The notes: generated by a model from the sequence alone, not told the origin. 57,216 bases of DNA from Alphaproteobacteria bacterium (GCA_003246625.1 QJZR01000005.1:1-57216); one strand, 5' to 3'; positions 7,790 through 17,579 are shown, counted from the first letter of the stretch. Program-made: numbers and translations.

Positions 7790-8608
7790 TCACGCGTTCA
7801 GGCGTTGTTTCTCTTGCCTGTGCATAATGAAACCGGCAACGACGATCGCTACGGTTACTATGCAAACAATGATCGTGGCAAGTGCATTGATCTGGGGACT
7901 GACCCCCAGACGCACCGAAGAGTACACCACCATGGGCAGGGTCGAGGCCCCGGGGCCGGAAACGAAGCTGGCGATCACCAGATCGTCGAGCGACAGAGTG
8001 AAGGCGAGAAGCCACCCCGCCACCAGGGCGGGGGCGATCACCGGAACGGTGATGACGAAGAACACCTTGGCCGGGCGCGCGCCGAGGTCGAGCGCCGCCT
8101 CCTCGATCGAAACGTCCATCTGCGACAGACGCGACTGGATCACCACGGTGACGTAAGCCATTGAGAACGTAAGGTGCGCGATGGTGATGGTGGTCATCCC
8201 CCGCGCCTCGGGCCAGCCGATCAGGTTCTGCATGGCGACGAACAGCATCAACAGCGACAGGCCGGTGATCACCTCGGGCATCACCAGGGGGGCGGTGATC
8301 AGGGTGGTGAAGGCGGTGCGCGCGCGGAAGCGCCCGAAACGCGCCAGCACCAGACCGGCCAGGGTGCCCAGGATCACCGCGCCGGTGGCGTTCATCACCG
8401 CGATCTTCAGGCTGAGCCAGGCGGCGGAGAGAATCTGATCGTTCTCCAAAAGAGCGCCGTACCACTTGGTGGAAAAGCCCGCCCACACCGTGACCAGACG
8501 CGACTCGTTGAAGGAATAGACGATCAGCGAAAAGATCGGCACGTAGAGGAAGGCGTAGCCGAAGGCCAGCACCGAGAACAACACGAAGGACCGCCAACCC
8601 CTGACCAT
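7790..8608 (-). CDS. potI: Polyamine ABC transporter permease, PotI/PotC type
   Basis: A 272-residue inner-membrane permease, one of the two that form the channel of a spermidine/putrescine importer. Six hydrophobic helices are visible, and the EAA loop that docks with the ATPase reads EEAALDLGARPAKVFFVITVP (about 177-197). It starts at 8608, where ATGA overlaps the stop of potH, and ends the transporter operon potF-potG-potH-potI. The family includes other ABC importers of small cations; the PotF-like binding protein upstream makes polyamines most likely. Confidence 0.92.
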   Translation of the reverse strand: MVRGWRSFVLFSVLAFGYAFLYVPIFSLIVYSFNESRLVTVWAGFSTKWYGALLENDQILSAAWLSLKIAVMNATGAVILGTLAGLVLARFGRFRARTAFTTLITAPLVMPEVITGLSLLMLFVAMQNLIGWPEARGMTTITIAHLTFSMAYVTVVIQSRLSQMDVSIEEAALDLGARPAKVFFVITVPVIAPALVAGWLLAFTLSLDDLVIASFVSGPGASTLPMVVYSSVRLGVSPQINALATIIVCIVTVAIVVAGFIMHRQEKQRLNA

Positions 8609-9636
8609 CAGACCCTTTCCTCCGCTTTCTTGGCGCTCTCCTCCTGCGCCTTCTGGAAACGCACGATCGGCACCACCAGCAACAGCAGGGTCGCCACCGC
8701 CACCGCCGAGGCCACCGGCCAATCCTTGTTGGCGAAGAACTCGGTCCACAGCACCTTGCCGATCATCAGGGTGTTGGGGCCGCCCAAAAGATCGGGGATG
8801 ACGAACTCGCCGACCGAGGGAATGAACACCAGCATCGACCCGGCGATCACTCCCGGCATCGACAGCGGCAGGGTGATGGTCAGGAACGCCCGGCCCGGAC
8901 GGCAGCCCAGGTCGGCCGCCGCCTCCAGCAGGGATTCGTCCATCCGCGACAAGGTGGCGTACAGCGGCAGCACCATGAACGGCAGATAGGAATAGACGAT
9001 CCCCACCAGCACCGAGAAATCGGTGTGCATCATCGGCAGGGGCTCGTCGATGACGCCCAGCCAGATCAGGAAATTGTTCAAAAGGCCGTTGTTCTTGAGG
9101 ATGCCGATCCAGGCATAGACGCGGATCAGGAACGAGGTCCAGAACGGCAGGATGATCAGCATCAACAGGGGCACCCGCCATTCCGGCTTGGCCTTGGCGA
9201 TGGCATAGGCCATGGGATAGCCGAGAACCAGGCAGGCGACGGTGCCGATCGCCGCGATGCGCAGGGAATTCAGATAGGCCGACCAGTAGAGGCTGTCCTC
9301 GGCCAGCAGAATGTAGTTCTGGAAGTTGAGGCGCAGCGTCATCACGCCGTCGTCGAGCCAGGTCAGCAGCGGCGTGTAGGGCGGCTGGGCGATCACCGCC
9401 TGCGAGAAGCTGATCTTCAGCACCACCAGGAACGGCAGACCGAAGAACAGGAACAGCCACAAGAACGGCACCGCGGTGACCAGCGCGCGCCCCCACGACA
9501 CCGTGCCCATGGCTAGGCCGCGCACGCGGGCGACGAAGGAAATCCCCATCAGCCAGCGCCAGATGTAGCCGAGAAAGGTGGGCGAAACCGCGCCTTCCGG
9601 TCCCGGCGCGCGGGTGGGCACGGGGGGCGGCATCAT
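8608..9636 (-). CDS. potH: Polyamine ABC transporter permease, PotH/PotB type
   Basis: A 342-residue permease with a cytoplasmic N-terminal extension of about 50 residues and six membrane helices. The EAA loop is LLEAAADLGCRPGRAFLTIT (about 240-259). LPFWTSFLIRVYAWIGILKNNG is typical of PotB/PotH. The gene begins with two consecutive ATG codons (9636 and 9633); either overlaps the end of potG. It is translationally coupled to potI by ATGA at 8608. Confidence 0.92.
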   Translation of the reverse strand: MMPPPVPTRAPGPEGAVSPTFLGYIWRWLMGISFVARVRGLAMGTVSWGRALVTAVPFLWLFLFFGLPFLVVLKISFSQAVIAQPPYTPLLTWLDDGVMTLRLNFQNYILLAEDSLYWSAYLNSLRIAAIGTVACLVLGYPMAYAIAKAKPEWRVPLLMLIILPFWTSFLIRVYAWIGILKNNGLLNNFLIWLGVIDEPLPMMHTDFSVLVGIVYSYLPFMVLPLYATLSRMDESLLEAAADLGCRPGRAFLTITLPLSMPGVIAGSMLVFIPSVGEFVIPDLLGGPNTLMIGKVLWTEFFANKDWPVASAVAVATLLLLVVPIVRFQKAQEESAKKAEERV

Positions 9637-10781
9637 GATTGCAGCACCACGCCGTTTTCCGGCTCCCAGGTCAGCCAGACGTCCTGTTCCCAGGTCAGCG
9701 GCGAACTGGTGAGACGGGCGAGGTTGGTCAGCTGCACGTGCACCAGGGTCTTGTTGGGCAGTTCGACGTGATAGATCGACACGTCGCCGAGGTAGGCGAT
9801 TTCCGAAACGATACCGCGCAGGACGTTGGCGTCCTTGTCCGGCTTGACGTCCGAAACCACCATCTTTTCCGGGCGCAGGGCGACGGACACCGGGGTTCCT
9901 GCGGTCAGGGGCTCGCCATGGGCGATCGCCATGTTGGCGCCGACCTCGTCGCAGTGGATGAACAACAGCCCGTCCGCGCTGCCGGTGACGCGGCCGTCGA
10001 ACAGGTTGACCGAACCGATGAAGTCGGCGACGTAGCGGGTCGCCGGGTATTCGTAGATGGTCGAGGGGCTGCCCACCTGGAGGATGCGGCCTTCGTCCAT
10101 CACCGCGATGCGGGTGGACATGGTCATCGCCTCCTCCTGGTCGTGGGTGACCATGATGAAGGTGGTGCCCAGTTGCTCCTGGATGTTGACCAGTTCGAAC
10201 TGGGTGTGTTCGCGCAGCTTCTTGTCGAGGGCGCCCAGGGGCTCGTCGAGCAGCAGCAGGCGCGGATGCTTGGCCAGCGAACGGGCCAGCGCGACGCGCT
10301 GCCGCTGGCCGCCCGACAACTGGTGCGGACGGCGCTTGGCATAGGGTTCCAGGCGGACCAGGCGCAGCATCTCGCCGACGCGCTCCTTGATCTGCGCCTT
10401 GCTGGCGCCTTCCTGCTTCAGGCCGAAGGCGATGTTCTGTTCCACCGTCATGTGGGGGAACAGGGCATAGGATTGGAACATCATGTTGACCGGGCGGCGA
10501 TAGGGCGGAATCAAGGTCGAATCCGTGCCGTCGATGATGATCCGCCCGGCATCCGGGGCTTCCAGTCCCGCCAGCATGCGCAAGAGCGTGGTCTTGCCGC
10601 ACCCCGACGCCCCCAGGAGCGAGAAGAACTCGCCCTGGTAGACGTCCAGGCTGATGCCGTCCACCGCATAGTGGGGGCCGAAGGCCTTGGTCACGTTCTC
10701 GATCTGAACGATCGGCCGGGCCTTCGGGTCCTGCCAGGCCTCAAGGTTGTGCGACGCGCGCGCGCCCTGTGCTACCGGCAT
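9633..10781 (-). CDS. potG: Polyamine ABC transporter ATP-binding protein, PotG/PotA type
   Basis: A 382-residue ATPase that powers polyamine import. Walker A is LGASGCGKTT (about 57-66), the ABC signature LSGGQRQRVALARSLA (about 152), Walker B LLLLDEPLGALD (about 173-184) and the switch His is in TFIMVTHDQEEAM. The C-terminal 120 residues form the TOBE-type regulatory domain. The 27-residue N-terminal leader before the ATPase core is normal for PotG. It lies between potF (24-base gap) and potH (overlap). Confidence 0.95.
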   Translation of the reverse strand: MPVAQGARASHNLEAWQDPKARPIVQIENVTKAFGPHYAVDGISLDVYQGEFFSLLGASGCGKTTLLRMLAGLEAPDAGRIIIDGTDSTLIPPYRRPVNMMFQSYALFPHMTVEQNIAFGLKQEGASKAQIKERVGEMLRLVRLEPYAKRRPHQLSGGQRQRVALARSLAKHPRLLLLDEPLGALDKKLREHTQFELVNIQEQLGTTFIMVTHDQEEAMTMSTRIAVMDEGRILQVGSPSTIYEYPATRYVADFIGSVNLFDGRVTGSADGLLFIHCDEVGANMAIAHGEPLTAGTPVSVALRPEKMVVSDVKPDKDANVLRGIVSEIAYLGDVSIYHVELPNKTLVHVQLTNLARLTSSPLTWEQDVWLTWEPENGVVLQS

Positions 10782-10804
10782 GTTTCCTCCCCCAGTTTAC
10801 GCGG

Positions 10805-11908
10805 TCATTGACCGGTCTTGACGCGCGTCCAGGCGCGCACCCGGTACCGGACCAAGGCCTGATCGTTGTCCGGCAACATGTAGAGTTTGTCCATCACTTC
10901 CTGCGGCGGATAGATGCCGGGATCGGTGCGGATCGCCTCGTCCACCAGGGGATTGGCGGCCTTGTTGGCATTGGCGTAGGAAACGAAGTCGGAGATCTTC
11001 GCCACCACCGCGGGCTTCATGATGTAGTTGATGTATTCCAGGGCTTCCTGGGGGTTCGGCGCATCCTTGGGAACCAGCATGACGTCGGTCCACAGCACCG
11101 CGCCTTCCTTGGGGATGATGTAGCGGATGTTGACGCCGTTCTTCGCCTCCTCGGCGCGGGAACGGGCCTGCAGGATGTCGCCCGAATAGCCGTGCGACAC
11201 GCAGACGTCGCCGTTGGCCAGGTCGTTCACGTACTGCGATCCGTGGAAGTACTTGATGTAGGGGCGGATCTTCTTGAACAGCGCGGCGGCGGCGTCGATG
11301 TCCTTCTTGTTGGTGGTCGCCACGTCCTTGCCCAGGTAGCGCAGCGCCATCGCCAGGGTTTCCTCCTGGTCGTCGAGGAAGGTGATGCCGCAGGCGGCCA
11401 GCTTCTTCGCGTTCTCCGGCTTGAAGATCATCGCCAACGAGCCGATGTCCGGCGAATCGCCCAGCACCGCCTTGACCTTGTCGAGGTTGATGCCGAGGCC
11501 GGTGGTCCCCCACATGTAGGGCACGCCATAGGCGTTGCCGGCGTCGATCGAGGCGACCGCCGACATCAGCTTCGGATCCATGTTCTTCAGGTTGGGCAGC
11601 TTCGACTTGTCCAGCTTCTGGTAGAGGCCGGACTTGATCTGCCGCATCGCATAGGGACGCGCGGTGGGGAACACCAGGTCGTAACCGGACTTACCGGCCA
11701 ACAGCTTGGCTTCCAGCACTTCGTTGCTGTCGTAGACGTCGTAGACGACCTTGATGCCGGTCTCCTTGGTGAAGTTCTCCAAGGTGTCCTCGGCGATGTA
11801 GTCGGTCCAGTTGTAGACGTGGACCACCCGTTCCGCCGCCAGCGCGGGGGCAACGGCAAGGCCGCAGGTCAAGGCTGCCGCGAACGCGGCACAAGTGGCG
11901 GTACGCAT
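10805..11908 (-). CDS. potF: Periplasmic putrescine/spermidine-binding protein
   Basis: A 367-residue secreted binding protein that delivers polyamine to the PotGHI importer. A signal peptide is clear (1-24, ending ALAAE). The mature start VHVYNWTDYIAEDTLENF matches PotF/PotD; the Trp-Asp pair after YN contacts the ligand. YGVPYMWGTTGLGIN and the conserved SHGYSGDILQAR, a ligand-pocket segment, also agree with the family. It is the first gene of the operon. No terminator is visible between it and potG. Confidence 0.95.
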   Translation of the reverse strand: MRTATCAAFAAALTCGLAVAPALAAERVVHVYNWTDYIAEDTLENFTKETGIKVVYDVYDSNEVLEAKLLAGKSGYDLVFPTARPYAMRQIKSGLYQKLDKSKLPNLKNMDPKLMSAVASIDAGNAYGVPYMWGTTGLGINLDKVKAVLGDSPDIGSLAMIFKPENAKKLAACGITFLDDQEETLAMALRYLGKDVATTNKKDIDAAAALFKKIRPYIKYFHGSQYVNDLANGDVCVSHGYSGDILQARSRAEEAKNGVNIRYIIPKEGAVLWTDVMLVPKDAPNPQEALEYINYIMKPAVVAKISDFVSYANANKAANPLVDEAIRTDPGIYPPQEVMDKLYMLPDNDQALVRYRVRAWTRVKTGQ

Positions 11909-12139
11909 CTGCTGGTGTCTCCCTTCATGATCCCTTCGCCCGCCCCGCGCACAACCCCGAACGCGGGGGAGATCGGCCCGTTTGGAACAAACCCAACCCT
12001 TCGCGGAATGTGGACTGAAAATCCGGCAACGACAAGAGGCCTGCCTATCCGTTGCGCAGTTTTTAGAGGGATTCTTGCCGCCCGCGTTCGCGGCCTCTCC
12101 CGCCCTTCCACCCAGGCGGGAAAAACCGCGAGGAACGGA

Positions 12140-13465
12140 TCAGCGGCGGCGGGCCTCGGCGATGATCGTATCGATCTGCGCGTCCATGGTTCCCATGCGC
12201 CCGGCCAGGCTGTCCGCCGCGCCCAGAACCTCGGCCGAGGACTGCGCGGTGGCGGCGACCTGGCCGCCGATTTCGCCGATGGCGGCGCTGACCGTGCCCA
12301 CCGAATCGGCGGTGGAGCGGATGTTGGCGACGATCTCGTCCACCGCGCCGTGCTGTTCCTCGATGGTGGCGCGGATGGTGTGCGCGATGTCGTTGATGTC
12401 GGCGATCGTCCGCGACACCTCGCCGATCGCCGACACCGTCTGGCGGGTGACCTCTTGCATGGCGCCGATCTGCTGGGTGATTTCCTGGGTCGCCTTGGCG
12501 GTCTGGCTGGCCAGATCCTTGACCTCGCCCGCCACCACGGCGAAGCCCTTGCCCGCGTCGCCCGCGCGCGCCGCCTCGATGGTGGCGTTCAAGGCGAGAA
12601 GGTTGGTCTGCCCGGCGATGGTGTTGATCAGTTCGATCACCGCGCCGATGGTCTCGGCGGCGGAGGACAGGTTGCTGAGGACGCCGGTGGCTTCCTCGGC
12701 CCGGCGCGCCGCGTCGTCGGCGACCGCCGCCGACTTGTCGGCCAGGCTGGAAACCCGGCCCATCCCTTCGGAAACGCGGTGCACCGCGTCCACCGCGTCG
12801 CCCACCGTCTGCGTGGCGTGCGCCGCCGCGTCGGCGACGCGCGAGGATTCGCTTTCCGCCTTCGCCGTCGCCGCCCGCATGGCGCGGGCGCGTTCCTGCA
12901 CCATCCCCGCCTCGCCCGCCGCCTGCGACACCTCGTCGCGGATGCCCTTGCCGATGCCGTCGATGGTCGCCATCAGCGCGGTGGTGGTGCGCCCCATCCC
13001 CTCGATGCCCTGGTTGACCCGCGCCGCGTAGGTGCGGAACTCGCCGTTCATGCCGGTCAGCACGATGCGGCGGAAATACCGGCCACGGTTGGCATAGTCC
13101 ATCACCGCCCCCGCCTCCTTGGCGAAGGCCTCGAAATTATCCAGCAGCGCGTTGATGTCGTGCAGCATCTCGCCCAGGATGCCGTGGCCCCGGATGCCCA
13201 GGATGCGGGCGTTGAGGTTGCCCTTCGCCGCCGCCTCGCAGGCGCGTACCGCCTTCAGCACGCTGCCCCGCGCCCGCCGCAAATAAAGGTTGCTGACGAA
13301 GACGCAAACGATCGACGCCGCGGCCAGGGCGGCCTGCTCCCAGTGTCCGCCCAGCACGCACCACGCCTCCAGCACCAGCAGCACGGCAAGGGACACCCAG
13401 TTGCCGAAGGCCGCCTTGCCGATCGACGAGGCCTTGCTGGCATCAAAGCGTGAGAACGAACTCAT
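12140..13465 (-). CDS. Methyl-accepting chemotaxis protein, membrane half of a split Aer-type receptor
   Basis: A 441-residue chemoreceptor with almost no periplasmic part. Two adjacent hydrophobic segments (about 22-39 and 45-63) form a membrane hairpin. A HAMP-like linker (about 66-120) and a long coiled-coil signalling domain follow. The hairpin tip that binds CheA and CheW contains [20 protein letters not shown] (about 286-305). The gene's start lies inside the 3' end of the preceding PAS gene (23-base overlap), so the two products are made together. E. coli Aer has PAS, membrane hairpin, HAMP and signalling domain in one chain; here the same order is split across two genes. Oxygen or redox taxis is the likely role. 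Confidence 0.88.
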   Translation of the reverse strand: MSSFSRFDASKASSIGKAAFGNWVSLAVLLVLEAWCVLGGHWEQAALAAASIVCVFVSNLYLRRARGSVLKAVRACEAAAKGNLNARILGIRGHGILGEMLHDINALLDNFEAFAKEAGAVMDYANRGRYFRRIVLTGMNGEFRTYAARVNQGIEGMGRTTTALMATIDGIGKGIRDEVSQAAGEAGMVQERARAMRAATAKAESESSRVADAAAHATQTVGDAVDAVHRVSEGMGRVSSLADKSAAVADDAARRAEEATGVLSNLSSAAETIGAVIELINTIAGQTNLLALNATIEAARAGDAGKGFAVVAGEVKDLASQTAKATQEITQQIGAMQEVTRQTVSAIGEVSRTIADINDIAHTIRATIEEQHGAVDEIVANIRSTADSVGTVSAAIGEIGGQVAATAQSSAEVLGAADSLAGRMGTMDAQIDTIIAEARRR

Positions 13466-13967
13466 CGTAGGCGACTCCCTTGTCCTTCAGGATAGCGAAC
13501 AGCGCGGCCTCGGACGCCGCCATCCCCTCCTTGGGGCTGGAATGGCCGCGTTCGATGTCGAGAAGCCGACGGTAAAGCCCGGAGATCGTCTCCACCGCGT
13601 CGGCACGCGGCACCCGGCGCGACGAGTGATAACCGATGATCCGCATCTCGTCGTCGAAGGTCGGCGTGACGTGCGCCAACACCCAATAATGGTCGCCGTT
13701 CTTCGCCAGGTTGACCACGTAGGCGAAGATTTCCTCCCCCCTCTCGACGGTGTCCCACAGCAGCTTGAAGACGCAGCGCGGCATGTCGGGGTGGCGGATG
13801 ATGTTGTGCGGCTGGCCGACCAGTTCGGCCTCGCGGTACAGCGCGACGTCGCAGAACACCTTGTTGGCATAGGTGATGATGCCCTTGGTGTCGGTCTTGC
13901 TGACGATGATCTGGCTTTCCGGCCAGGTCCTTTCCCGACCTGTCGGGGGAACGGTGGGGCGGCTCAT
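13443..13967 (-). CDS. Aer-type PAS domain protein (sensor half of a split aerotaxis receptor)
   Basis: A 174-residue cytoplasmic protein made of one PAS domain (about 18-120) and a short helical tail. The Aer signature is strong: [17 protein letters not shown] and [14 protein letters not shown] match the FAD-binding PAS domain of aerotaxis receptors, including the RHPDMP motif. There is no membrane segment. The start at 13967 has GAGGA about six bases upstream; a longer reading from 14036 has no such site. The end overlaps the start of the MCP gene by 23 bases. The protein probably binds FAD and signals to the HAMP region of the adjacent MCP, as the fused domains do in Aer. Confidence 0.85.
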   Translation of the reverse strand: MSRPTVPPTGRERTWPESQIIVSKTDTKGIITYANKVFCDVALYREAELVGQPHNIIRHPDMPRCVFKLLWDTVERGEEIFAYVVNLAKNGDHYWVLAHVTPTFDDEMRIIGYHSSRRVPRADAVETISGLYRRLLDIERGHSSPKEGMAASEAALFAILKDKGVAYDEFVLTL

Positions 13968-14063
13968 TCCGGTCCTCGTTTCTTGGTTTTCACACGACCT
14001 CACCCGCAGACTTAGGCAACCCGCCGGAAAACTCAAGGTGAGGAAAGGGATGAGCCCCTCGCC

Positions 14064-14882
14064 TCACGGCGCGGGATCGGGGCGGGCGCGCCGCCAATCC
14101 TCGGCATGGCCGTCGAGGAAGCGGAGCTCGCTGGTCAGCGTTTTCGCCGCCGCGTCCCAGCGATGCAGGACATAGCCGGGCGGCGCGGAAACGGCGACCG
14201 TTTCCAGGCCGGTGCCGCGGCCGGACAGCATGGTGCGGTTGGCCACCGACGGCGCGGCCAGAACCGGCACGCCGTGCCAGGCGCCGCGCATCGGATGGTG
14301 CAGGTGGCCGCACAGAACGGCGACGGCGGCGTGGCGGCGTAGCAGCACGCCCAGTTCGTGCCGCCCCTCGGCGATGCCCATTTCGTCCAGCCAACCGATG
14401 CCGGTGTCGAAGGGCGGATGATGGAGGAAGGCGAGAACCGGGCGTTCCGGCGCCTCGGCCAGACGGTCGGCCAGCCACGCCAGTTGGGCGGGGGGCATCG
14501 CGGCGCGGAAGGGGTCGCCGGTGGTGGCGTCGAGGGCCAGCAGACGCAGGGGAAAACCGTCCACCGCATAGGCCATCCACGCCGCCGCCGCGTCGCCGGG
14601 ATAGGGCCCGCAGGCGGCGCGCACCGCGTCGCGGCGGTCGTGGTTGCCCGGCACCGCGAACCATGGCATGCGCAGGGCGGACAGCATCGCGGCGGCGCGC
14701 GCCGCCGCCGCCGCGTCGCCGTCGTGGGTCAAATCGCCGGTGACCAGCGCCACCCCGGGCAGGGGATCGAGGGCGTTGATGTCCGCCACCACCCGCGCCA
14801 ACGCCGTGTCGGTGTCCACCACGCCGTGCATCGGCGCGCCGTCGGCGGTCAGGTGCGGGTCGCTGACGTGGGCGATCAGCAT
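14064..14882 (-). CDS. Metallophosphoesterase, CpdA/Icc-like
   Basis: A 272-residue calcineurin-type phosphoesterase. All metal-site motifs are present: HVSDPHL (5-11), GDLTHDG (about 49-55), GNHDRR (about 79), HHPPFD (about 156) and GHLHHP (about 192). This set and the size match class III cyclic nucleotide phosphodiesterases such as CpdA, which hydrolyse cAMP, but related enzymes act on other phosphodiesters. It lies 15 bases after the alcohol dehydrogenase gene on the same strand and is probably co-transcribed with it; no functional link is obvious. Confidence 0.85.
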   Translation of the reverse strand: MLIAHVSDPHLTADGAPMHGVVDTDTALARVVADINALDPLPGVALVTGDLTHDGDAAAAARAAAMLSALRMPWFAVPGNHDRRDAVRAACGPYPGDAAAAWMAYAVDGFPLRLLALDATTGDPFRAAMPPAQLAWLADRLAEAPERPVLAFLHHPPFDTGIGWLDEMGIAEGRHELGVLLRRHAAVAVLCGHLHHPMRGAWHGVPVLAAPSVANRTMLSGRGTGLETVAVSAPPGYVLHRWDAAAKTLTSELRFLDGHAEDWRRARPDPAP

Positions 14883-14897
14883 GCGGAACCTCGCGGG

Positions 14898-16055
14898 TCA
14901 GCGCGCGGCGGCGAGAACCTTTTCCGCCACCGCCGGGGTCACCCCCCGGTCCTCGCCCAGCGCGGTCATGCCGTGCGCCTCCAGATTGGCGCGCACCGCG
15001 GGCACCGCCTCGCCGCCTAGGCCGACCTCGGCCAGGCGTACCGGCAGGCCGAGCGACCGGAAGAAGGATTCGGTCCTTTCGATCGCCGCGTCGATGCGCT
15101 GGTCCTCGGTGCCGTCGAAGAGACACCAGACGTTGGCCGCGTACTGCACCAGCTTGGCGCGCTTTTCCGCGCGCCGCACCTTCAGCATCGCGGGCAGGAC
15201 GATGGACAGGGAGCGGGCATGGTCGACGCCGTACAGCGCGGTCAGCTCGTGGCCGATCATGTGGGTCGACCAGTCCTGCGGCACGCCGACCGAAATCAGG
15301 CCGTTGAGCGCCTGGTTGGCCGCCCACATCAGGTTGGCCCGCGCCTCCATGTCGTCGGCGTCGGCCAGGGTTTTCGGCCCCACCGCGACCAGGGTGCGCA
15401 GCAGGCCCTCGGCGAAGGCGTCCTGCACCATGCCCCCGGCGGGCACCGTCAGGTACTGTTCGACGACATGAACGAAGGCGTCGCCGACGCCGTTCGCCAC
15501 CTGACGCGGCGGCAGCGAACGCGTCGCCTCGGGATCGAGCACGGCGAACGCCGGATAGAGCGCGGGATGGCCGAAGGCCAGCTTCGCCCCTTGCCCCTTG
15601 TGGGTGACCACCGCGCCGCAATTGCTTTCCGAACCGGTGGCGGGCAGGGTCAGCACCACGCCGAGGGGCAGCGCGCCCCGAATCCGCGCCGCGCCGGTGA
15701 CCAGGTCCCAGGGGTCCGCCCCGTCGTGTTTCAGCGCGGCGGCCAGGAACTTGCTGCCGTCGATCACCGAGCCGCCGCCCACCGCCAGGATGAAGTCGGC
15801 GCCCGCGCCGCGCGCCGCCGAGGCGGCCCGCATCATCGTCTCGTAGGTGGGATTGGGCTCGATGCCGCCGAACTCGGTCACCGCGCGCCCGGCCAGCGCC
15901 GCCATCACCTGCGCGTGGACGCCGTTGGCCTTGATGCTGCCGCCGCCATAGGTCAGCAGAACCTTCGCCGACTCGGGAACCTGTTTGGCAAGAGCGGCGA
16001 TCTGCCCCTTGCCGAAAAGGATGCGGGTGGGGTTGGCGTAAACGAAATTCTTCAT
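14898..16055 (-). CDS. Iron-type (group III) alcohol dehydrogenase, YqhD-like
   Basis: A 385-residue oxidoreductase that probably reduces aldehydes with NADPH, as YqhD does. The N-terminus KNFVYANPTRILFGKGQI and the nucleotide loop YGGGSIKANGVH and GGGSVIDGSKFLA are typical. Metal ligands are in GVGDAFVHVVEQY (Asp and His, about 193-205), MIGHELTALYGVDHARSL (two His, about 267-282). The length is that of YqhD and butanol dehydrogenases. The gene faces away from the universal stress protein gene across about 140 bases. Physiological substrates cannot be told; detoxification of short aldehydes is likely. Confidence 0.9.
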   Translation of the reverse strand: MKNFVYANPTRILFGKGQIAALAKQVPESAKVLLTYGGGSIKANGVHAQVMAALAGRAVTEFGGIEPNPTYETMMRAASAARGAGADFILAVGGGSVIDGSKFLAAALKHDGADPWDLVTGAARIRGALPLGVVLTLPATGSESNCGAVVTHKGQGAKLAFGHPALYPAFAVLDPEATRSLPPRQVANGVGDAFVHVVEQYLTVPAGGMVQDAFAEGLLRTLVAVGPKTLADADDMEARANLMWAANQALNGLISVGVPQDWSTHMIGHELTALYGVDHARSLSIVLPAMLKVRRAEKRAKLVQYAANVWCLFDGTEDQRIDAAIERTESFFRSLGLPVRLAEVGLGGEAVPAVRANLEAHGMTALGEDRGVTPAVAEKVLAAAR

Positions 16056-16196
16056 GACGGCGGGGCTCCCGGTGCGGTGCGATTCGATGCCCCACTATCG
16101 CCTTTTACGCCGGACTTGCCAACCGCGCGGCAACCGGCGACGTTGAATCCTCCGCCTCCCTGGCGCAGGATGCGGGAACAAAACACGGAGCGCGAG

Positions 16197-16724
16197 ATGC
16201 CGATTCAGGAACCCGGGCCCGGCGAACGGGCCGACGACGCCGAGGCCCCACCCCCCGCCGCCGGACGCATCTTCCTGGTGGTCATCGACGACACCGAGGA
16301 ATTCAAGCCCGCCCTGGACTATGCCTGCCTGCGGGCGCGGCGTTCGCACGGGCAGGTGGCGATGCTCTACGTCATTGCGCCGGTGGAATTCGAACACTTC
16401 ATGTTCGTCGGCGACGTGATGCGCGAGGACCGCCGCAAGGCGGCGGAAGCCCTGGTCCACGGTCACGCCGACCGGGTGCTGGAACTTTCCGGCAAGCCGC
16501 CCCTGACCTTCTTCCGCGAAGGCGACCGCCGCGAGGAACTGTTGAAGTTCCTGGAGGAGGAAACCGTGCACGTCCTGGTGCTGGGCGCTAACCCCGGCAA
16601 GGGCGGCCCCGGCCCCCTGATCTCGTCCCTGATGGGCAAGGACCTGCGGCGCGTCCACGTGCCGATGGCGATCATCCCCGGCAGCCTGAGCGCCGAGGAA
16701 ATCCGTACCCTCACCCTGTTCTGA
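16197..16724 (+). CDS. Universal stress protein (UspA family)
   Basis: A 175-residue single-domain Usp protein with a 23-residue disordered, Pro/Glu-rich N-terminus. The fold begins at RIFLVVIDDTEEFKPALDYA, with the Asp that contacts ATP, and ends with VHVLVLGANPGKGGPGPLIS and VHVPMAIIPG. The phosphate loop is a degenerate G-2X-G-9X-G(S/T), so nucleotide binding is possible but not certain. The start at 16197 has CGGAG six bases upstream; an in-frame ATG at 16170 is a weaker choice. A FAH-family hydrolase gene follows after 18 bases, probably in one operon. Confidence 0.88.
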   Translation: MPIQEPGPGERADDAEAPPPAAGRIFLVVIDDTEEFKPALDYACLRARRSHGQVAMLYVIAPVEFEHFMFVGDVMREDRRKAAEALVHGHADRVLELSGKPPLTFFREGDRREELLKFLEEETVHVLVLGANPGKGGPGPLISSLMGKDLRRVHVPMAIIPGSLSAEEIRTLTLF

Positions 16725-16742
16725 CGCGAAGGAGGACGCCCC

Positions 16743-17579
16743 ATGAAACTTGTGCGATTCGGTCCCGCCGGACAGGAAAAACCCGGCATCCTGGACGCGG
16801 ACGGCGCGCTCCGCGACCTCTCCGCCGTCGTCGCCGACATCGGTCCCGACGCGATTTCCCCCGCCGGGCTGGCCCGCCTCGCCGCGATCGACCCCGCGAC
16901 CCTGCCCAAGGCCACGGGCTCCCCCCGCCTGGGCCTGCCGGTGGCGGGCATCCGCAACATCGTCGGTATCGGCCTCAACTATGCCGACCACGCGCGCGAG
17001 ACCAAGGGCGAACCGCCGCCGGAACCGATCATCTTCCTCAAGCACACCGGCTGCCTGACCGGCCCCTTCGACCCGGTCTTCCTGCCGCCCGGGGCGCAGC
17101 GCCTGGACTGGGAGGCGGAATTGGCGGTGGTCATCGGCTCCGAGGCCCTGCGGGTGTCCGAGGAAACCGCCTTCGACCACGTGGCGGGATACATGGTGGC
17201 GCACGACGTTTCGGAACGCGACCACCAGTTCAAACGCATGGGGCAGTGGGTAAAGGGCAAGTCCGCCCCCGGTTTCTGCCCGCTCGGCCCCTTCCTGGTC
17301 AGCCGCGACGAGGTGCCCGACCCGCAGAAGCTGGCGATCCGCCTGTCGGTGAACGGCGAAACCATGCAGGACAGCAACACCGACCAGATGATCTTTCCGG
17401 TGCGCTTCCTGGTTTCCTACGTCAGCCGCTTCATGCGCCTGCTGCCCGGCGACGTCATCCTCACCGGCACCCCGGCGGGCGTGGGCTTCGGCCGCAAGCG
17501 TTATCTCAAGGCGGGCGAGGTGGTGGAAATCTCGGTCGAGGGCCTGGGCACCCAGCGCCAGACCGTGGTCGACGCATGA
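16743..17579 (+). CDS. Fumarylacetoacetate hydrolase (FAH) family protein
   Basis: A 278-residue enzyme of the FAH superfamily, which cleaves or hydrolyses carbon-carbon bonds of keto acids. Motifs: GIGLNYADHARETKGEPP (about 76), the Mg-binding DWEAELAVVIG (about 123-133) and YMVAHDVSERDHQ with further metal ligands, and GDVILTGTPAGVG near the end. The size and the absence of an N-terminal SH3-like domain match ureidoglycolate-lyase-like and 2,4-diketo-3-deoxy-L-fuconate hydrolase-like members. GAAGGAGG precedes the start. A strong terminator follows the stop codon at once. The substrate is unknown. Confidence 0.88.
   Translation: MKLVRFGPAGQEKPGILDADGALRDLSAVVADIGPDAISPAGLARLAAIDPATLPKATGSPRLGLPVAGIRNIVGIGLNYADHARETKGEPPPEPIIFLKHTGCLTGPFDPVFLPPGAQRLDWEAELAVVIGSEALRVSEETAFDHVAGYMVAHDVSERDHQFKRMGQWVKGKSAPGFCPLGPFLVSRDEVPDPQKLAIRLSVNGETMQDSNTDQMIFPVRFLVSYVSRFMRLLPGDVILTGTPAGVGFGRKRYLKAGEVVEISVEGLGTQRQTVVDA

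Noticed and set aside
11909-12139. Possible terminator between the MCP gene and potF
   Set aside because: A GC-rich hairpin (CCCGCC/GGGCGG near 12070-12125) can be drawn, but no T-run follows on the minus strand and the pairing is imperfect.
10769-13453. An 894-codon open frame on the plus strand opposite potF and the MCP gene
   Set aside because: It crosses the intergenic region and two clear minus-strand genes; the composition is that of an antisense frame.
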